Assembly: GCA_043811005.1 (NCBI GenBank)
Contig: JBDRNO010000029.1
Location: forward strand, 1 to 27,495
Length of the DNA: 27,495 nucleotides
Direction of reading: 5' to 3'
Origin: JBDRNO01 sp043811005
GTDB taxonomy: Bacteria; Bacteroidota; Bacteroidia; NORP154
This document shows positions 16,262-23,373 of the stretch, in pieces. The translations under genes were made by a program, and so were the position numbers. Below the pieces are notes generated by a model. It was not told the origin of the DNA. It was given only the letters and a program-made list of their open reading frames with translations, and did not search any database. Positions within the stretch are counted from its first letter, which is position 1; every line of letters begins with the position of its first letter.

Positions 16262-17080
16262 ATGCAAAAATACCATAAATACTGTCAAACATTGTTTGAA
16301 GCCTGGTTCAACTCTCCCTACTACCACATATTGTATCAAAACAGGGATAAAGCTGAAGCCGGTTTTTTTATTGATAATATGTGCCGGCACCTGAATATTG
16401 AGAGAAACAGTAAAATTCTTGATGTAGCATGCGGTAGGGGAAGGCATGCAATTTATCTTAGCCAAAAGGGATTTGATGTAACGGGAATAGATATATCTCC
16501 TCAAAATATTCGTTATGCTTATAAGTTCAGGAAAAATAATCTGTCTTTTTATAAACACGATATGCGGGAACCATTAATAATAAAACCCAACCCAAAAGTC
16601 AGCAGTGATAAGTCCATCGGATTAAATTCTTTTGATTATATAATGAATCTTTTTACGAGCTTTGGTTATTTTGAGAATGATGAGGAAAATCAAATGACAA
16701 TAAATTCTATTTTCAAATCACTTAAATTAGACGGGTATTTGATCATGGATTTTATGAATTCAAAGAAAGTATTGGATAATCTTTTAAGCAAAGAGACTAG
16801 AAGCATTGATGGAATAGAGTTTGACATCAGCCGGTTTGTTAGCCCGGATAGATTTATTATCAAACAAATAAAAATAAAAGATAAGGGAAAAAGCCATTCA
16901 TTCATTGAACGTGTAAAAGCATTGACGTTAAATGACTTTGAAAAATATTTCGATGCTTGTGGCTTGAAAATAGTAAATTTGTTCGGTGATTACACTTTAG
17001 CGGAATTTAATGAAAAGAAATCCGAAAGGTTGATTATGGTAAGTAAGAAAGTTAAGAATATAGTTACGCAAATTGATTAA
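16262..17080 (+). CDS. Class I SAM-dependent methyltransferase, substrate unknown
   Basis: This 272-residue soluble protein carries the AdoMet-binding motif I ILDVACGRGRHAIYL (about residues 52-66), the acidic end of strand beta-2 in VTGIDIS, and a motif-IV-like FDYIMNLFTSFGYF. Between them the segment KPNPKVSSDKSIGLNS looks like a variable loop. The family (methyltransferase 11/25-like) covers small-molecule and protein methylation, so no substrate is given. The ATG at 16262 follows a GG-containing AT-rich leader and begins with a helix that is usual for these enzymes. It is divergent from the phosphatase gene. A 299-bp gap with a GC-rich repeat separates it from the ZIP transporter gene, so co-transcription is doubtful. 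Confidence 0.85.
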   Translation: MQKYHKYCQTLFEAWFNSPYYHILYQNRDKAEAGFFIDNMCRHLNIERNSKILDVACGRGRHAIYLSQKGFDVTGIDISPQNIRYAYKFRKNNLSFYKHDMREPLIIKPNPKVSSDKSIGLNSFDYIMNLFTSFGYFENDEENQMTINSIFKSLKLDGYLIMDFMNSKKVLDNLLSKETRSIDGIEFDISRFVSPDRFIIKQIKIKDKGKSHSFIERVKALTLNDFEKYFDACGLKIVNLFGDYTLAEFNEKKSERLIMVSKKVKNIVTQID

Positions 17081-17118
17081 AAGAGCAATTTATATTACGT
17101 GCTTAGGAAATTAAAAAT

Positions 17119-17244
17119 GTTGCCAGTGCCTTCTCCGAAGTATTCTACGAAGGACGAAGTCGTTCGCTCCTGGCTGCTAGCTGCTCGCTTCTGGCCTTCG
17201 CCTGCCAAAGCAGGCTACGGACTGCGAAGGCTGGCAACTGGCAA
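17119..17244. repeat. GC-rich inverted-repeat element between methyltransferase and ZIP genes
   Basis: The block begins with GTTGCCAGTGCCTTC (17119) and ends with GAAGGCTGGCAACTGGCAA (17226-17244), near-complements that would form a long imperfect stem. Inside are GCCTGC (17200-17205) and GCAGGC (17210-17215) around a short CAAA loop, and several CTGGC/GCTGCTAGC units. The GC content is clearly above that of the surroundings. No open frame crosses it usefully. It is likely a dispersed noncoding repeat; part of it recurs near 20670 and 21180. Confidence 0.65.
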
Positions 17245-17379
17245 AAATGATATAATATGAGTTGTCTAAATCTATAAATTTGGCAGGAAGTATGAACGCT
17301 TTCCATCGATATTTACAAAAGAACTGTATGAAAATTATATTTTTACACCTTCAAATAGATAAAGAACAATATAAACCTT

Positions 17380-18111
17380 ATGACATACCTTTTTCTTTTC
17401 CTTTCCGTTTTATTAAGCGGGCTGGCAGTTTTTTTGTTTAAATCGAAAAATGAGAATCACATCAAGCTATTGCTTGCATTTAGCGGTGCATATTTATTTG
17501 CAATATGTGTGCTGCACTTAATTCCGGAAACATACTCCTCAGGTGGCAGTTTCATTGGGATTTACATTTTAATTGGTTTTTTATTTCAGATACTGTTAGA
17601 GTTCTTCTCAAAAGGTATTGAACATGGTCATATCAACATTACCAAACCGAGCTATCCCGTTGAGGGCATTAATAAATTCTCTCATACTACTGTTCCCTTA
17701 ACAATATTTATAAGTTTGTGCATCCATGCATTTGTTGAAGGGATGCCATTGGGCAACAGCTCATTTAACAATGGAAATGCTAGTCCTTTATTGACCGGTA
17801 TTATACTTCATAAAATTCCAATTGCCTTTGTGCTGATGAGTTTGTTGATACAGTCGAATGTGAAAAAACAAATTGCCATTATATTATTAATATTGTTTGC
17901 ATTGATGTCGCCTCTCGGGTTTTTTGCAAGTAATGTGATCGGTGAAATGGAATTGTATTTTAATGAAATTATGGCTATTGTAATCGGAATATTTTTGCAT
18001 ATTTCAACAACGATCCTTTTTGAATCAACAGAAGATCATCGCTTTAACATTAATAAATTTATTACCATTATCTTTGGTGCCGGGATAGCAATTTTAACTT
18101 GTTCAACTTAA
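17380..18111 (+). CDS. ZIP-family metal transporter
   Basis: The 243-residue protein has about seven to eight hydrophobic helices and the two metal-binding helices of ZIP carriers: HAFVEGMPLG (about residue 117, compare HNxPEG in the family) and HKIPIAFVLM (about 144, compare HExPHE). A further H in FLHISTTILFES is seen near the C terminus. Family members import Zn2+, Fe2+ or similar divalent metals; which one is unclear, and several canonical acidic residues are replaced here, so specificity may be unusual. A His-rich loop is nearly absent (HGHI only). The start ATG at 17380 gives a first helix straight away. Its stop codon lies inside a 24-bp palindrome (18098-18121). Confidence 0.85.
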   Translation: MTYLFLFLSVLLSGLAVFLFKSKNENHIKLLLAFSGAYLFAICVLHLIPETYSSGGSFIGIYILIGFLFQILLEFFSKGIEHGHINITKPSYPVEGINKFSHTTVPLTIFISLCIHAFVEGMPLGNSSFNNGNASPLLTGIILHKIPIAFVLMSLLIQSNVKKQIAIILLILFALMSPLGFFASNVIGEMELYFNEIMAIVIGIFLHISTTILFESTEDHRFNINKFITIIFGAGIAILTCST

Positions 18112-18121
18112 GTTGAACAAG
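18098..18121. repeat. 24-bp perfect palindrome spanning the ZIP stop codon
   Basis: CTTGTTCAACTT (18098-18109) and AAGTTGAACAAG (18110-18121) are exact complements with no spacer. The TAA at 18109-18111 ends the ZIP gene at its centre, so the palindrome supplies the last residues (TCST) and the stop. No T-run follows, so a standard terminator is not evident. Confidence 0.75.
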
Positions 18122-18200
18122 CTACATTGCACTAAACGTTTCGTGAAGTGTAGCCAAGACCGGACAAGTATAAACTTTCTTTATAAGCAAATTATAGTAA

Positions 18201-18836
18201 ATGAACAAAAAAAATACCACCAACAATCCTCAACTTACAGTTAGGTTAAACTGGTATTTATACCTGTTATTATTAATTGAAGGTGGATCATTAATGGCAG
18301 TTGAGTTGATCGGTGCTAAATTAATAGCCCCGTTCTATGGCAATTCACTTTACGTATGGGCAGCAGTTTTAGCTATTACCTTGGGTGGAATTGCAATCGG
18401 TTATTTTCTCGGTGGTACGGTTTCCAGCAAGTTCCATAATATTAAAACAATGCTTATCATTATTGGGGTATCTGTTGTTTTGGTTTTTATCATGCCACAT
18501 ACATCTAATTTCATCATGTCAGCTACGCTGGGCTTAGAGTTGCGGTTGGGAATCGTTATCTCCTGTTTGTTTTTTTTGATGCCTCCCCTGGTTTGCTTCG
18601 GAATGATAGGGCCTTTGATGGTCAGGCTGGTCTCAACAGAATTAGACAAAGTTGGCAAAGCTGCCGGAACCGTTTATTTTACATCAACCGTTGGCGGTAT
18701 TATCGCTACCTTTTTATTCGGATTTTATTTGATACCGTTTTGGGGACTTAAGTTAAGTACTTATACCACGGCTATCGCTTTAGCTGCTTTACCTCTGTTA
18801 TATATTATTTATTCAAAATTGAGCAAGACCCATTAA
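18201..18836 (+). CDS. Membrane protein matching only the N-terminal half of spermidine-synthase-like fusion proteins
   Basis: The 211-residue product has about six hydrophobic helices and starts with EGGSLMAVELIGAKLIAPFYGNSLYVW, closely parallel to EGAAVMAIELLAAKMLAPYFGSGLYTW in the next gene. Both then share a GYFLGG/GYYLGG segment. It ends cleanly after six helices and lacks the methyltransferase-like half present downstream, so it is either a genuine stand-alone membrane partner or a gene that lost its second half. It lacks frameshifts and looks intact. Fused MFS/spermidine-synthase proteins are a known bacterial family of uncertain function. The pair likely arose by duplication. A repeat-rich gap of about 200 bases follows. 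Confidence 0.82.
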   Translation: MNKKNTTNNPQLTVRLNWYLYLLLLIEGGSLMAVELIGAKLIAPFYGNSLYVWAAVLAITLGGIAIGYFLGGTVSSKFHNIKTMLIIIGVSVVLVFIMPHTSNFIMSATLGLELRLGIVISCLFFLMPPLVCFGMIGPLMVRLVSTELDKVGKAAGTVYFTSTVGGIIATFLFGFYLIPFWGLKLSTYTTAIALAALPLLYIIYSKLSKTH

Positions 18837-18858
18837 AAAATTACTTATGTTTAAATTT

Positions 18859-19029
18859 CAGTTTCTCAGTTTTCAGTTTTCAGTTTTCGGTTGTCGGTTG
18901 TCAGTTTTTCGGTTTTTCGGTTTGCCCATTGTCGGTTTTTTTTAGATGATTAATTCAGGAGAAGTTATTCAGCAACAAAACCGGTTAACTGATAAACTGA
19001 CATCTGAAAACCGACACCCGATAAACTGA
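18859..19029. repeat. CAGTTTT/CGGTTGT tandem repeats with inverted copy
   Basis: From 18859 to about 18938 the plus strand repeats CAGTTTT, CGGTTGT and CGGTTTTT units in tandem. From about 18983 to 19029 the inverted counterpart appears (ACTGATAAACTGA, CTGAAAACCGACA). The two arms could pair into an imperfect long hairpin between the tandem spermidine-synthase-like genes. It resembles noncoding dispersed repeats of Bacteroidota. Confidence 0.6.
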
Positions 19030-19038
19030 ATAAAATAG

Positions 19039-20631
19039 ATGACTTCACCAAAAAATATTTTTTACCTTTTTGCCTTTCTCGAAGGTGCTGCAGTAATGGC
19101 GATTGAATTATTGGCAGCAAAGATGCTGGCACCTTATTTCGGCTCGGGGCTTTATACATGGGGATCGGTAATAGGCATTACACTTGTCAGCCTGGCGCTT
19201 GGCTACTACCTTGGCGGAATAACAGCGGATAAATTCACCAACCAGAATTCACTCTTTTGGGTGGTATTATTTTCGTCAGTCTTCATCATACTTATGCCAT
19301 CCATTTCAAAAAGTTTAACCATTGGTTTTGTTAGTGTTGATCCCATAGTTGCAGTTATTATACTCAGCATTATTCTTATTCTCCCTTCATTATTACTTTT
19401 AGGTATGGTCCCGGTTTTACTGATCCGTTTGCTTTCTGAAAAGGTGGAGAGTTCGGGAAGGGTAACCGGAATAGTATATACTGTTTCTACATTAGGGGGC
19501 ATCTTCAGCGTTTTTTTCATGGGATTTTATATTATCCCTGAGTTCGGACTTTCTATTCCTGCAATCATTATAGGTTTGATCCTTGGAATAATTTCCTTTT
19601 TTGTGCTATTAAGCCGTGGTAAGATTGTTGTCCTGATATATTTTATAATTGTCGCTTTTGCTTTTTATTCTGTGAAACAAAGGAAAGTACATTCAAACGT
19701 TAAGGTGCTTTATCAATCCGAAGGTCTTTTAGGTCAGCTTTTATTAGCTGATATATCAGCAAATGGCAGAAACGAACGTATTTTATTTGTTAACCGGATG
19801 GGGCAAACGTTCATTAATATAAACACTGGGAGATCACGATGGAGTTATGTAGACTATTTAATTTCTGTTGCAAGCGCTTTGCCCGAAAATTCTGATGTTT
19901 TGCTTTTGGGATTAGGCGGGGGAACCATTGCAAATCAGTTGCAGCAAACATTAAAGTTCAATGTTGACGCTGTTGAGTTGGATGAACGAATGGTCAATAT
20001 TGCCAGACGTTTTTTCTCACTAGATGTAAATACCAATGTAATTATTGATGATGCGAGGCATTATTTGGAAAGCACGGAAAAAACTTATGACCTCATCATT
20101 TTTGATGTATTTAAGGGCGAAGTGCCTCCGGCTCATGTATTAAGTGTGGAAAGTTTTGAAAAAGCTCTAACGAGGCTCAATCCGGAGGGCTTTATGATTG
20201 TGAATTTCAACGGCTTTTTGAATGGAGATGCGGGAAAAGCAGGTAGGTCACTTTATAAAACACTGGAAGCTACCGGACTGATCACGAAGATATTACCTAC
20301 TTATGAGGAAGAAAAGTACCGGAATAATTTGTTTATTGCTATGCAAAAGCAAGACCTTCAAGGATTTAAGATGAAGCGTGGCACGGTTCCAAACCGTGTC
20401 ACGCTTTTTAAGAATACCCGATTACCATTGGAAAGGCAGGGAGAACCCGTTGATATCGAAACTCTTTTCATAAATATTGGACAGTTGGATTTGGATGATG
20501 CCTCGGTCATAACTGATGACAAACCGCTATTAGAAAGATATAACCACTATGCTGCAAGAATATGGCGAGAAGAATACAACCGCAACTATACGGAAATGTT
20601 TCTTGAAAAAGGGGTGCCGTTGTTTGATTGA
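19039..20631 (+). CDS. Fused membrane/spermidine-synthase-like protein
   Basis: The 530-residue product has six or seven membrane helices (about 1-215) followed by a soluble Rossmann domain of the spermidine synthase type: LLLGLGGGTIANQL (about 289-302), the acidic DAVELDE (about 311), DDARHYLE (about 338) and IIFDVFKGEVPPAH (about 352). In true spermidine synthases these positions bind decarboxylated AdoMet and putrescine. The polyamine-binding residues are not obviously preserved, so the real reaction is uncertain. The start ATG at 19039 is preceded by repeats and has no Shine-Dalgarno sequence, which is usual for this group. Residues about 446-456 are encoded by a hairpin (20374-20406) and form a basic stretch near KRGTVPNRV. 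It is a paralogue of the preceding gene. Confidence 0.88.
   Translation: MTSPKNIFYLFAFLEGAAVMAIELLAAKMLAPYFGSGLYTWGSVIGITLVSLALGYYLGGITADKFTNQNSLFWVVLFSSVFIILMPSISKSLTIGFVSVDPIVAVIILSIILILPSLLLLGMVPVLLIRLLSEKVESSGRVTGIVYTVSTLGGIFSVFFMGFYIIPEFGLSIPAIIIGLILGIISFFVLLSRGKIVVLIYFIIVAFAFYSVKQRKVHSNVKVLYQSEGLLGQLLLADISANGRNERILFVNRMGQTFININTGRSRWSYVDYLISVASALPENSDVLLLGLGGGTIANQLQQTLKFNVDAVELDERMVNIARRFFSLDVNTNVIIDDARHYLESTEKTYDLIIFDVFKGEVPPAHVLSVESFEKALTRLNPEGFMIVNFNGFLNGDAGKAGRSLYKTLEATGLITKILPTYEEEKYRNNLFIAMQKQDLQGFKMKRGTVPNRVTLFKNTRLPLERQGEPVDIETLFINIGQLDLDDASVITDDKPLLERYNHYAARIWREEYNRNYTEMFLEKGVPLFD
20374..20406. repeat. 33-bp hairpin inside the spermidine-synthase-like gene
   Basis: AAGCGTGGCACGGTT (20374-20388) and AACCGTGTCACGCTT (20392-20406) pair over 15 bases with one G-T mismatch, around the loop CCA. 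Length, stem and loop equal those of the element in priA. It is 33 bp (eleven codons) and encodes part of KRGTVPNRVTL without breaking the frame. It falls in a C-terminal region beyond the Rossmann core. Confidence 0.85.
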
Positions 20632-20912
20632 TTTGATAGTGAAATCTGTGGTTTTCCGCCAGAGGCGCCTCGCCTGCAGGAAGCTACGGTGTACCCACAT
20701 ATATTGATAAATATTAAAGTTTTTCATTTTTCATTTGATATTCGATATTTATTATTTGAACAATACAAGCGAATACTCAATATCCTATGGAAATATGAAT
20801 TTAAAGCTGTTTCTCAAAACATATTCGTTAATATCACCATTTCGTAATATATTATAAATCAATATCTTATAAAGATGTGGGGTACCTTCTCAATATTTAA
20901 AGGTAAAAGTAC

Positions 20913-20929
20913 AAAGCCCGAAGGGCTTT
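20913..20929. repeat. Hairpin 1 of the array
   Basis: AAAGCCC (20913-20919) and GGGCTTT (20923-20929) pair around GAA. Confidence 0.75.
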
Positions 20930-20939
20930 AATGTGAATA

Positions 20940-20960
20940 ACCATCGGTGAAACCGGTGGT
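20940..20960. repeat. Hairpin 2 of the array
   Basis: ACCATCGG (20940-20947) and CCGGTGGT (20953-20960) pair around TGAAA with one T-G wobble. Confidence 0.7.
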
Positions 20961-20979
20961 ATAAACATAACATCAATAG

Positions 20980-20996
20980 CAACCCTGAAAGGGTTG
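20980..20996. repeat. Hairpin 3 of the array
   Basis: CAACCC (20980-20985) and GGGTTG (20991-20996) pair around TGAAA. Confidence 0.75.
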
Positions 20997-21026
20997 AATA
21001 TGTTGAAGAATATCCGCTGTAACATT

Positions 21027-21043
21027 CAACCCCTTTGGGGTTG
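21027..21043. repeat. Hairpin 4 of the array
   Basis: CAACCCC (21027-21033) and GGGGTTG (21037-21043) pair around TTT; it is a slightly longer variant of hairpin 3. Confidence 0.75.
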
Positions 21044-21064
21044 TAGGGTTGGTTGTATATTATA

Positions 21065-21083
21065 CCCCGAATTTCATTCGGGG
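21065..21083. repeat. Hairpin 5 of the array
   Basis: CCCCGAA (21065-21071) and TTCGGGG (21077-21083) pair around TTTCA. Confidence 0.75.
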
Positions 21084-21110
21084 CTATTTACATTCAATCC
21101 CTTGCGCCAC

Positions 21111-21126
21111 CGCTATAGCTATAGCG
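21111..21126. repeat. 16-bp palindrome of the array
   Basis: CGCTATAG (21111-21118) and CTATAGCG (21119-21126) form a perfect loopless palindrome. Confidence 0.7.
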
Positions 21127-21241
21127 CACGCGGTCGGGATTTTACCTGCGGATATTGAGAAGTTACGATGTGGGTACACCGTAGCTGCAGGAAGGCAGGC
21201 GATCTTCCTCCGGCATGACATTTAATCAATTGTTTTTTTCT

Positions 21242-22123
21242 TTATACCTTAACAGTAACAACGATTCTCTTAATTATTTCCGCTTTATCACCTTGTTTTA
21301 CTTTTATAAAATAAATTCCTTCAGTTAAAGAAGACACATTTAACTTATAACAGTGTTTGATTGAATTAACCGTAAATGCAGGTTCCGTGATAATAACTTT
21401 TCCGCGAATATCAATTATTGTAATTGAAAGCCGTGAGTTCCTTGTTGTCCGTATATCAATGTTCACAACTTCAGATGCAGGAACAGGGAATATGCGCTCA
21501 ATCACAAGGTTCTGCGAATGTTGGGATTGAGAAAATATGCCGGGTGAAGTATCTTCATAAAGTATTAAGGTATCAGTATATACGTCATCATTGTTCCAAT
21601 CGCCATCACCTTGTCCGGCAACGAATGCTCCATAAATGAAAACCGTCCCGGAACCTGGGGGAGGTGCAGTCCAACTATATTCCCAATCGTATTTGCCGGG
21701 ATTTGCCGTACCTTCTTGTGTATGTCCAACATATTTAAGGTTTTTTTGGTTTGGGGTTGGGATATAAATCTCGGTTTTAATAGGATTTATAAGAGTAATG
21801 GTTCCGGCACCACTATCATTGGCAAGCAATGCAACAGTTTCAAAGCCGATAACTGAATCGCCTGTGTTTATTGTATATGGGACTATCGTATATACTTGCC
21901 CGGGAATATAGCTTTTTGCAGTTTCATCTCCCTTCATAACAATTTCAGCAGATCCAGGTCCTGTGTTTATTGTGCCTGTATGATGACAAGTTGGAATGCC
22001 AGCGCCACATGATCCTTCTCCTGGAGCACTGGTAGAGCCGGTCGGAGGGGAAATTATATACGAACAAATAACAATTGATACAGTAATAAAAAGCATAAGA
22101 ATGAGTAAATATTTTTTCTTCAC
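21242..22123 (-). CDS. Secreted protein with C-terminal type IX secretion sorting domain; choice-of-anchor/reelin-like N-terminal region
   Basis: The chosen start is GTG at 22123 (product about 293 residues), because it places KKKYLLILMLF directly at the N terminus as a signal sequence. A more upstream GTG at 22198 would give a long polar prefix. The mature N-terminal part reads STSAPGEGSCGAGIPTCHHTG, in the style of Bacteroidota choice-of-anchor V/reelin-like domains, followed by a beta-rich region with an EYSWTAPPPGSGTVFIYGAFV strand pattern. The last about 80 residues (RIFPVPASEVVNIDI … GIYFIKVKQGDKAEIIKRIVV) are a typical type A sorting domain that sends proteins through the type IX system to the outer membrane. 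Function of the exported part is unknown. It stands alone between the repeat array and the mod operon. Confidence 0.82.
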   Translation of the reverse strand: MKKKYLLILMLFITVSIVICSYIISPPTGSTSAPGEGSCGAGIPTCHHTGTINTGPGSAEIVMKGDETAKSYIPGQVYTIVPYTINTGDSVIGFETVALLANDSGAGTITLINPIKTEIYIPTPNQKNLKYVGHTQEGTANPGKYDWEYSWTAPPPGSGTVFIYGAFVAGQGDGDWNNDDVYTDTLILYEDTSPGIFSQSQHSQNLVIERIFPVPASEVVNIDIRTTRNSRLSITIIDIRGKVIITEPAFTVNSIKHCYKLNVSSLTEGIYFIKVKQGDKAEIIKRIVVTVKV

Positions 22124-22217
22124 GATTATTATTTTATGTATTTTAAAGTTATCCTTACAAAGACAAGTGAAATTCAATATTATTTTTAATAGATTCACGA
22201 AGTTGTTTTTTTAAAAA

Positions 22218-23249
22218 TCATATCCACTTCAGCCATTTTAGTTGAAAAATTACATAGACTTTTTTGTCTCTTTTTAACTGAAGTGAATCGGAGTATTTTT
22301 TGTTCAACTGACAATGTATAATTTTACCTTTCACTTCAACATCAATATTACAGGTAGAGTTATTTCCTTTTATTTCTATAATATTCCCATCATAACGATT
22401 TATTTGGGGACCGGGTGGATTTTCTGCTGATATAAAAACATTTTCAGATAGAATAACAACCTTTTTTACAGGTGTTTTTTTTTCAGTTGGAATAATAATA
22501 TTTAATTCCCCGCATTTTACCTTGGTTAATCCATCTTCAAGATATTTATATTCATCACATTCTAAAATGTTTGGACGTCCGATAAAAGAAAGAACTTCCT
22601 CACTTCCGGGAGAAAAGAATATTTCATCCGGTTTTCCAACCTGGTGAATCTTGCCATTAATGATTACTCCAATTGTATCCGCAAGTTCTGTTGCTTCTTT
22701 TATGTTATGTGTTACAAAGATGCATGCGATATCTAAAGTTTTTATAATATTTTTAAATTCTATTCTTAAATATTTTGTTGTTGTTAAATCAAGCTTATTA
22801 AATGGTTCATCCATTAATACAATTCCAGGGTTGATAGCGATTGCTCTTGCAAGAGCAACTTTTTGTTTCTCACCTCCACTTAAATTGAGGGGGACCCTGT
22901 TTGAGAGTTCTTTTAAATTTAGCAGATCAAGCAGTTCTTCAACTCTTTTTTTATATTCCATTTTTTTTGCTTTGAGTCCAAAGGCGATATTTTCGTAAAC
23001 CGTCATATGTGGAAACAAGAACAGATCCTGGAATAAATATCCGATATCCCTTCTATGAGGAGGAATTTTTTCCATTAATTTATCAGAGATATTTATTTCT
23101 CCTTTATACTTACAGATTCCTGCAATAGAATTTAGAAGAGTTGTTTTCCCAGATCCATTTGGTCCAAGAAGAACAAATAATTCTCCTTTCTTGATAGAAA
23201 GATTTACATTATTTAAAATAAAATTGGAGAGATTCCTTATTTCAATCAT
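22218..23249 (-). CDS. modC: Molybdate/tungstate ABC transporter, ATP-binding protein
   Basis: The 343-residue ATPase energises oxyanion import at the inner membrane. Walker A LGPNGSGKTT (residues 28-37), a Q-loop in YLFQDLFLFPHMTV, signature LSGGEKQKVALARA (about 123) and Walker B VLMDEPFNKLD (about 148) are intact. The last about 90 residues form a beta-rich TOBE-like domain, as in ModC and other CUT/oxyanion ATPases, which often senses the oxyanion. It is the third gene of the modA-modB-modC set. The 124-bp gap to modB has no gene that I see. Sulfate, phosphate or polyamine ATPases share the fold, so the assignment rests on its partners. Confidence 0.85.
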   Translation of the reverse strand: MIEIRNLSNFILNNVNLSIKKGELFVLLGPNGSGKTTLLNSIAGICKYKGEINISDKLMEKIPPHRRDIGYLFQDLFLFPHMTVYENIAFGLKAKKMEYKKRVEELLDLLNLKELSNRVPLNLSGGEKQKVALARAIAINPGIVLMDEPFNKLDLTTTKYLRIEFKNIIKTLDIACIFVTHNIKEATELADTIGVIINGKIHQVGKPDEIFFSPGSEEVLSFIGRPNILECDEYKYLEDGLTKVKCGELNIIIPTEKKTPVKKVVILSENVFISAENPPGPQINRYDGNIIEIKGNNSTCNIDVEVKGKIIHCQLNKKYSDSLQLKRDKKVYVIFQLKWLKWI

Positions 23250-23373
23250 ATTTGTAATGATTCAAGTATTCAAAGTCATTAACAATGTTTTATGTTTTTG
23301 GCTTGTTCTCTAATGTTGCGAGTTACGGATTTTGGTTTTTACTTATTGACTATTTTACAAGCTGAATAGTTGC

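Larger units (their letters stand above)
20683..21185. repeat. Composite inverted-repeat element bounded by 18-bp perfect arms
   Basis: GCTACGGTGTACCCACAT (20683-20700) and ATGTGGGTACACCGTAGC (21168-21185) are exact complements. Inside, CTTCTCAATAT (20886-20896) and ATATTGAGAAG (21152-21162) are a second perfect pair. Between them lie hairpins at 20913, 20940, 20980, 21027, 21065 and 21111. No transposase frame is present. It looks like a nonautonomous repeat or a structured RNA/DNA element of the kind mobilised by REP-associated transposases elsewhere; this is inference. Confidence 0.7.
20632..21241. other. 610-bp intergenic region with a composite palindromic array
   Basis: No gene is seen. 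The region holds two flanking copies of an 18-bp inverted repeat, an inner 11-bp inverted pair and six hairpins or palindromes listed separately. AT-rich spacers and a duplicated GATGTGGGGTAC/GATGTGGGTAC word (about 20874 and 21167) complete it. Confidence 0.7.

Noticed and set aside
16133..16558. A 141-codon open frame on the minus strand over the methyltransferase start
   Set aside because: It is antisense to a gene with clear AdoMet motifs, has no family pattern, and its length is expected by chance in AT-rich DNA.
18201..18836. Frameshifted pseudogene of the spermidine-synthase-like protein
   Set aside because: The frame is clean and ends after a complete set of helices; I see no remnant of the enzyme half in the following repeats, so it is listed as an intact short gene.
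20683..21185. Insertion sequence with terminal inverted repeats
   Set aside because: The 18-bp arms look like termini, but there is no transposase frame inside; kept as a noncoding repeat element.
21961..22020. c-type heme site in the sorting-domain protein (CHHTG)
   Set aside because: The cysteines are spaced C-x6-CH, not CxxCH, and this spacing is seen in the choice-of-anchor family without heme.
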